Source of the DNA: Brevibacillus brevis
GTDB lineage: Bacteria; Bacillota; Bacilli; Brevibacillales; Brevibacillaceae
DNA length: 64,000 nt
NCBI RefSeq assembly: GCF_022026395.1
Contig: NZ_CP041767.1
Location: forward strand, 2,450,501 to 2,514,500
Direction: 5' to 3'
The notes below the pieces were generated by a model. That model had not been told where the DNA came from. It saw only the letters and a list, made by a program, of their open reading frames with translations, and did no database searches. The stretch's first letter is position 1; every line of letters starts with the position of its first letter. A program made the translations under genes and the position numbers. Positions 61,556 to 64,000 of this stretch are shown one piece after another.

Positions 61556-62728
61556 ATGCTTCCTACCTATTTTTGCGACATGCATATTCACATCGGTGGT
61601 ACGTGGACAGGTAAACCTGTGAAAATAACGGCTTCACGCCAAATGACTCTCACAAAAATTTTGGAGGAGGCCTCCGATAAAAAAGGGATGGATGTCATCG
61701 GGATAATCGATGCACATTCGCCTGAGGTTCAGGATGAGCTGGTAGATCTGTTGGAAAAGGGAGTAGCGACTGAACAGGAGTATGGAGGAATTTCCTACAA
61801 AGATACGTTGTTAATCTTGGGGTGCGAAGTAGAAATCAAAGAGCCAGAACGCGGTGCAGCTCACTTTCTCGTTTATCTGCCGAAGCTGCAAGAAATGAAG
61901 CGATTTACCGCATGGCTGTCAGAACGCTGCAAAAATGTTCAATTGAGCTCTCAGCGTATCTACACATCACTTAAGGAATTGCAAGCTTGTGTCCAGCAAT
62001 TACAGGGTCTTTTGATCCCGGCACATATTTTTACACCGCATAAAGGGTTGTACGGGAGCTGTACGGATTCAATGGCTGAAGTGTTTGATCCTTCGCTCAT
62101 CTATGCGGTTGAGCTGGGCTTGAGTGCGAATACCAATATGGCGGACCGCATATCCGAGCTACATGACAAAACCTTTCTCACGAACTCAGATGCCCATTCT
62201 CTGGCGAAGATAGGCCGGGAATATCAAGCGATATATATGCAAGAGCGTTCCTTCGCAGAGTGGGTGAAAGCGATCAAGCGCATCGGTGGAAGAGGGGTTC
62301 ATATGAATTACGGTCTGCATCCCGAGCTAGGCAAGTATCACCAGACGGCGTGCCAAGGTTGTCAGTCTCTACTCGCGGCGGATGCCTCAGGCAAATGTCC
62401 GGAATGCGGCTTCCAACGAATTGTGCGAGGGGTTGCAGCGCGCATTGATCAGCTAGCGGATGTTGAGGTCGGCCAGCATCCGGCGTTTCGTCCTCCTTAT
62501 ATCGAGCAAATCCCGTTGGAATTCATTCCGGGAATTGGTCCCAAATTATTGGACAAGCTGTATCGGTCGTTTGGTACACAGATGAACGTGCTGCATCGCG
62601 TGAACGAAGAAGAGCTCTCCCATGTTGTCGGAGAGAAAATCGCTTCACTTATTGTACAAGCACGAGAGGGAAAACTCTCTGTCCAAAAGGGCGGCGCCGG
62701 TACCTACGGAAAGATCGTCCCGATGTAG
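61556..62728 (+). CDS. yqxK: DNA endonuclease Q homologue (YqxK; PHP domain, zinc ribbon, HhH)
   Basis: 390 residues. The PHP domain begins FCDMHIHIGG and includes IIDAHSP, LIPAHIFTPHKGLYG and LTNSDAHS, giving the metal cluster. A four-Cys zinc ribbon follows (CQGCQSLLAAD then GKCPECGF). The C-terminal helix-hairpin-helix is FIPGIGPKLLDKLYRSFGT. EndoQ from archaea and some bacilli cuts 5' to deaminated bases and abasic sites. YqxK is the B. subtilis member and also sits between nudF and spoIIM. The ATG at 61556 lacks a strong ribosome-binding site, so coupling to nudF is likely. Confidence 0.9.
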   Translation: MLPTYFCDMHIHIGGTWTGKPVKITASRQMTLTKILEEASDKKGMDVIGIIDAHSPEVQDELVDLLEKGVATEQEYGGISYKDTLLILGCEVEIKEPERGAAHFLVYLPKLQEMKRFTAWLSERCKNVQLSSQRIYTSLKELQACVQQLQGLLIPAHIFTPHKGLYGSCTDSMAEVFDPSLIYAVELGLSANTNMADRISELHDKTFLTNSDAHSLAKIGREYQAIYMQERSFAEWVKAIKRIGGRGVHMNYGLHPELGKYHQTACQGCQSLLAADASGKCPECGFQRIVRGVAARIDQLADVEVGQHPAFRPPYIEQIPLEFIPGIGPKLLDKLYRSFGTQMNVLHRVNEEELSHVVGEKIASLIVQAREGKLSVQKGGAGTYGKIVPM

Positions 62729-62731
62729 ATT

Positions 62732-62761
62732 GTCATAGGGGAGAAATCGTCCGCATAAGCT
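62732..62761 (+). promoter_or_regulatory. Sigma-E-type promoter of spoIIM
   Basis: GTCATAGG (62732-62739), 14-bp spacer, CATAAGCT (62754-62761), the same layout as before spoIIIAA. spoIIM is a sigma-E gene in B. subtilis. Confidence 0.7.
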
Positions 62762-62795
62762 GTACAGTAATCAGCCAAGCGGGAGGCGACGAAGT

Positions 62796-63422
62796 GTGCG
62801 TTCACGAGTCGGACAAACTATCCAATCCTATGCGAGAGAACATCAGTCACTCTACTGGTTCACGATCGTCCTGTTTACGATGGGCATTATTTTCGGAGCC
62901 GTCCTCGTCAATTCACTGCCATTGTCACAGAAGCAGGAGCTATACGGTTTTCTGCAATATTTTTTCAACAGTCTTGGCAGTGATGGAATCCCTGAGACCA
63001 GTGCCCATTTTCAGCAGGCATTTGGTCATTATGCCAAGACCACTGCAATCATGTGGGTACTAGGGTTATCCATCATTGGGTTGCCGATGATTTTGTTGAT
63101 GCTCTTCTTAAAAGGAGTCGTGGTCGGTTTCACCGTCGGTTTTTTGGTGAGCCAGCTCCAATGGCAAGGCGTAACATTTGCCATGGTGGGTGTTCTCCCA
63201 CAAAATTTATTAGTCGTCCCTGCCCTTTTTATTGTAGGCGTCAGCGGAATATCGTTTTCACTTCGACTCATACGTACGAGAGTGCTGAGCAAAAGAGATG
63301 TTATCATGCCGCACTTTATGGGCTATACCGTCCTCGTGCTTAGCATGCTGGCGGTATTGACGATTGCAGCCTTGTTTGAAACCTTCATTTCCCCTAGGTT
63401 AATGCAGCTCGTACTTAATTAA
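62796..63422 (+). CDS. spoIIM: Stage II sporulation protein M
   Basis: 208 residues with five membrane helices (about 21-42, 88-107, 110-130, 137-160, 180-200). SpoIIM scaffolds SpoIIP and SpoIID for septal peptidoglycan thinning and engulfment. Typical blocks are FLQYFFNSLGSDG, ILLMLFLKGVVVGFTVGFLVSQLQWQG and VLPQNLLVVPALFIVG. The GTG at 62796 follows GGGAGGCGAC. It has its own sigma-E-like promoter and precedes fur. Confidence 0.94.
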   Translation: MRSRVGQTIQSYAREHQSLYWFTIVLFTMGIIFGAVLVNSLPLSQKQELYGFLQYFFNSLGSDGIPETSAHFQQAFGHYAKTTAIMWVLGLSIIGLPMILLMLFLKGVVVGFTVGFLVSQLQWQGVTFAMVGVLPQNLLVVPALFIVGVSGISFSLRLIRTRVLSKRDVIMPHFMGYTVLVLSMLAVLTIAALFETFISPRLMQLVLN

Positions 63423-63434
63423 GAATAATTCTCA
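63420..63434. promoter_or_regulatory. Fur/PerR-like box upstream of fur
   Basis: TAAGAATAATTCTCA has the 7-1-7 arrangement, with 12 of 15 bases matching TGATAATNATTATCA. It overlaps the spoIIM stop and lies 17 bases before the fur -35. Confidence 0.45.
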
Positions 63435-63451
63435 GGTAAGAACTTATGCAT

Positions 63452-63481
63452 TTGACTTATTCGATGCCCCTCTACTATAAT
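63452..63481 (+). promoter_or_regulatory. Sigma-A promoter of fur
   Basis: TTGACT (63452-63457), 18-bp spacer, perfect TATAAT (63476-63481), 35 bases before the ATG. Confidence 0.75.
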
Positions 63482-63516
63482 AGGAACAGGTTTCATGCGA
63501 GCGGGGAGGGGCATTA

Positions 63517-63981
63517 ATGTTGGAAGAAAAATTAGAGAAAATTAAGCAGCAGTTGCATTCACAGAACTACAAGCTGACACCACAGCGTGAAGCCACTGTT
63601 CGCGTGTTGTTGGAGAATGAAGAAGATCACTTGAGTGCGGAAGATGTTTACTTGCTGGTGAAGGATAAAGCACCGGAAATCGGGCTTGCTACCGTATACA
63701 GGACATTAGAGCTGTTGAGCGAACTAAAGATCCTTCATAAAATGAATTTTGGCGATGGCGTAGCTCGTTACGATCTCCGTGATGATAATGCTGCCTATCA
63801 CCATCATCACCTTATTTGCCTCAATTGTGGTACGGTGGATGAAATTTTTGAAGATCTGCTTGTCACAGCAGAAGAAAAAGTCAAGAATGTTTACAACTTT
63901 TATATTACCGACCACCGATTGACCTTCTACGGGATCTGCAATCGTTGTGTAGATAAAGTGAACGTGGAGGACTTCAAATAA
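63517..63981 (+). CDS. fur: Ferric uptake regulator Fur
   Basis: 154 residues. Winged-helix DNA-binding domain (YKLTPQREATVRVLLENEEDHLSAEDVYLLVKDKAPEIGLATVYRTLELL) and metal-binding dimerisation domain with HHHH, CLNCG and CNRC for structural zinc. The sequence is closer to B. subtilis Fur than to PerR or Zur, and the gene lies beside spoIIM as in B. subtilis (yqkL). It represses iron uptake with Fe(II). GGGGAGGGG lies six bases before the ATG. Confidence 0.94.
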   Translation: MLEEKLEKIKQQLHSQNYKLTPQREATVRVLLENEEDHLSAEDVYLLVKDKAPEIGLATVYRTLELLSELKILHKMNFGDGVARYDLRDDNAAYHHHHLICLNCGTVDEIFEDLLVTAEEKVKNVYNFYITDHRLTFYGICNRCVDKVNVEDFK

Positions 63982-64000
63982 AGTCGACTTCTCTGGGAAC

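Noticed and set aside
1-64000. tRNA, rRNA, CRISPR arrays, insertion sequences, prophage or attachment sites
   Set aside because: No cloverleaf-like sequence, repeat-spacer array, transposase or integrase was recognised on either strand.

Overview
The window is a 64 kb piece of a low-to-moderate GC, endospore-forming Firmicute chromosome. Gene order follows the Bacillus subtilis yqhO-to-fur segment, and protein style, start-codon use (many GTG and TTG starts behind strong AGGAGG sites) and accessory genes (SteA/MctB-like pair, ComA/ComB pair, NAD kinase next to tlyA) point to Brevibacillus, probably the B. brevis group. That is inference from memory of the families, not a database match. I see no rRNA, tRNA, insertion sequence, prophage or CRISPR array.

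Layout. 1-5.1 kb: patatin-like yqhO (5' end outside the window), yqhP, yqhQ, yqhR, aroQ, an Xaa-Pro-type peptidase and efp. 5.2-11.7 kb: an aadK-type adenylyltransferase, an ECF sigma/anti-sigma pair, a DUF441 protein, the sulfolactate genes comA-comB, yqhV and an acidic protein. 11.7-17.2 kb: the complete spoIIIAA-AH operon behind a sigma-E-like promoter. 17.4-25.7 kb: accB-accC, yqhY, amaP, DUF2273, nusB, a TsaD/Kae1-like paralogue, folD, xseA-xseB and ispA. 25.7-36.2 kb: an M3 oligoendopeptidase (minus), then dxs, tlyA, nadK, argR, recN, spoIVB and spo0A.

36.2-46.6 kb is the accessory part: a zinc-ribbon protein, a frameshifted gene, a lipoprotein, beta-carbonic anhydrase, a metallophosphoesterase, a LysR regulator divergent from a methyltransferase/VOC/methyltransferase operon, and a SteA-MctB-GT2-MraY-like operon. 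46.8-55.1 kb is the branched-chain 2-oxoacid dehydrogenase region: bkdR, a textbook -24/-12 promoter, leucine dehydrogenase, lpdV, bkdAA, bkdAB and bkdB, without the ptb and buk genes found in B. subtilis. 55.4-64 kb: a secreted repeat protein, methylmalonyl-CoA epimerase, an M20 peptidase, DUF3866, an antisense mciZ, nudF, endoQ (yqxK), spoIIM and fur.

The most interesting observations are a probable attenuator (10-codon ORF plus competing hairpins) upstream of spoIVB, a 46-codon MciZ homologue encoded antisense to the DUF3866 gene, the SteA/MctB/glycosyltransferase/MraY-like operon, the LysR-controlled methyltransferase-VOC-methyltransferase operon with a perfect 14-bp palindrome, and a homopolymer frameshift in an unknown gene. 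Several sporulation genes (spoIIIA, spoIIM, spoIVB, spo0A) carry visible sporulation-type promoter motifs.
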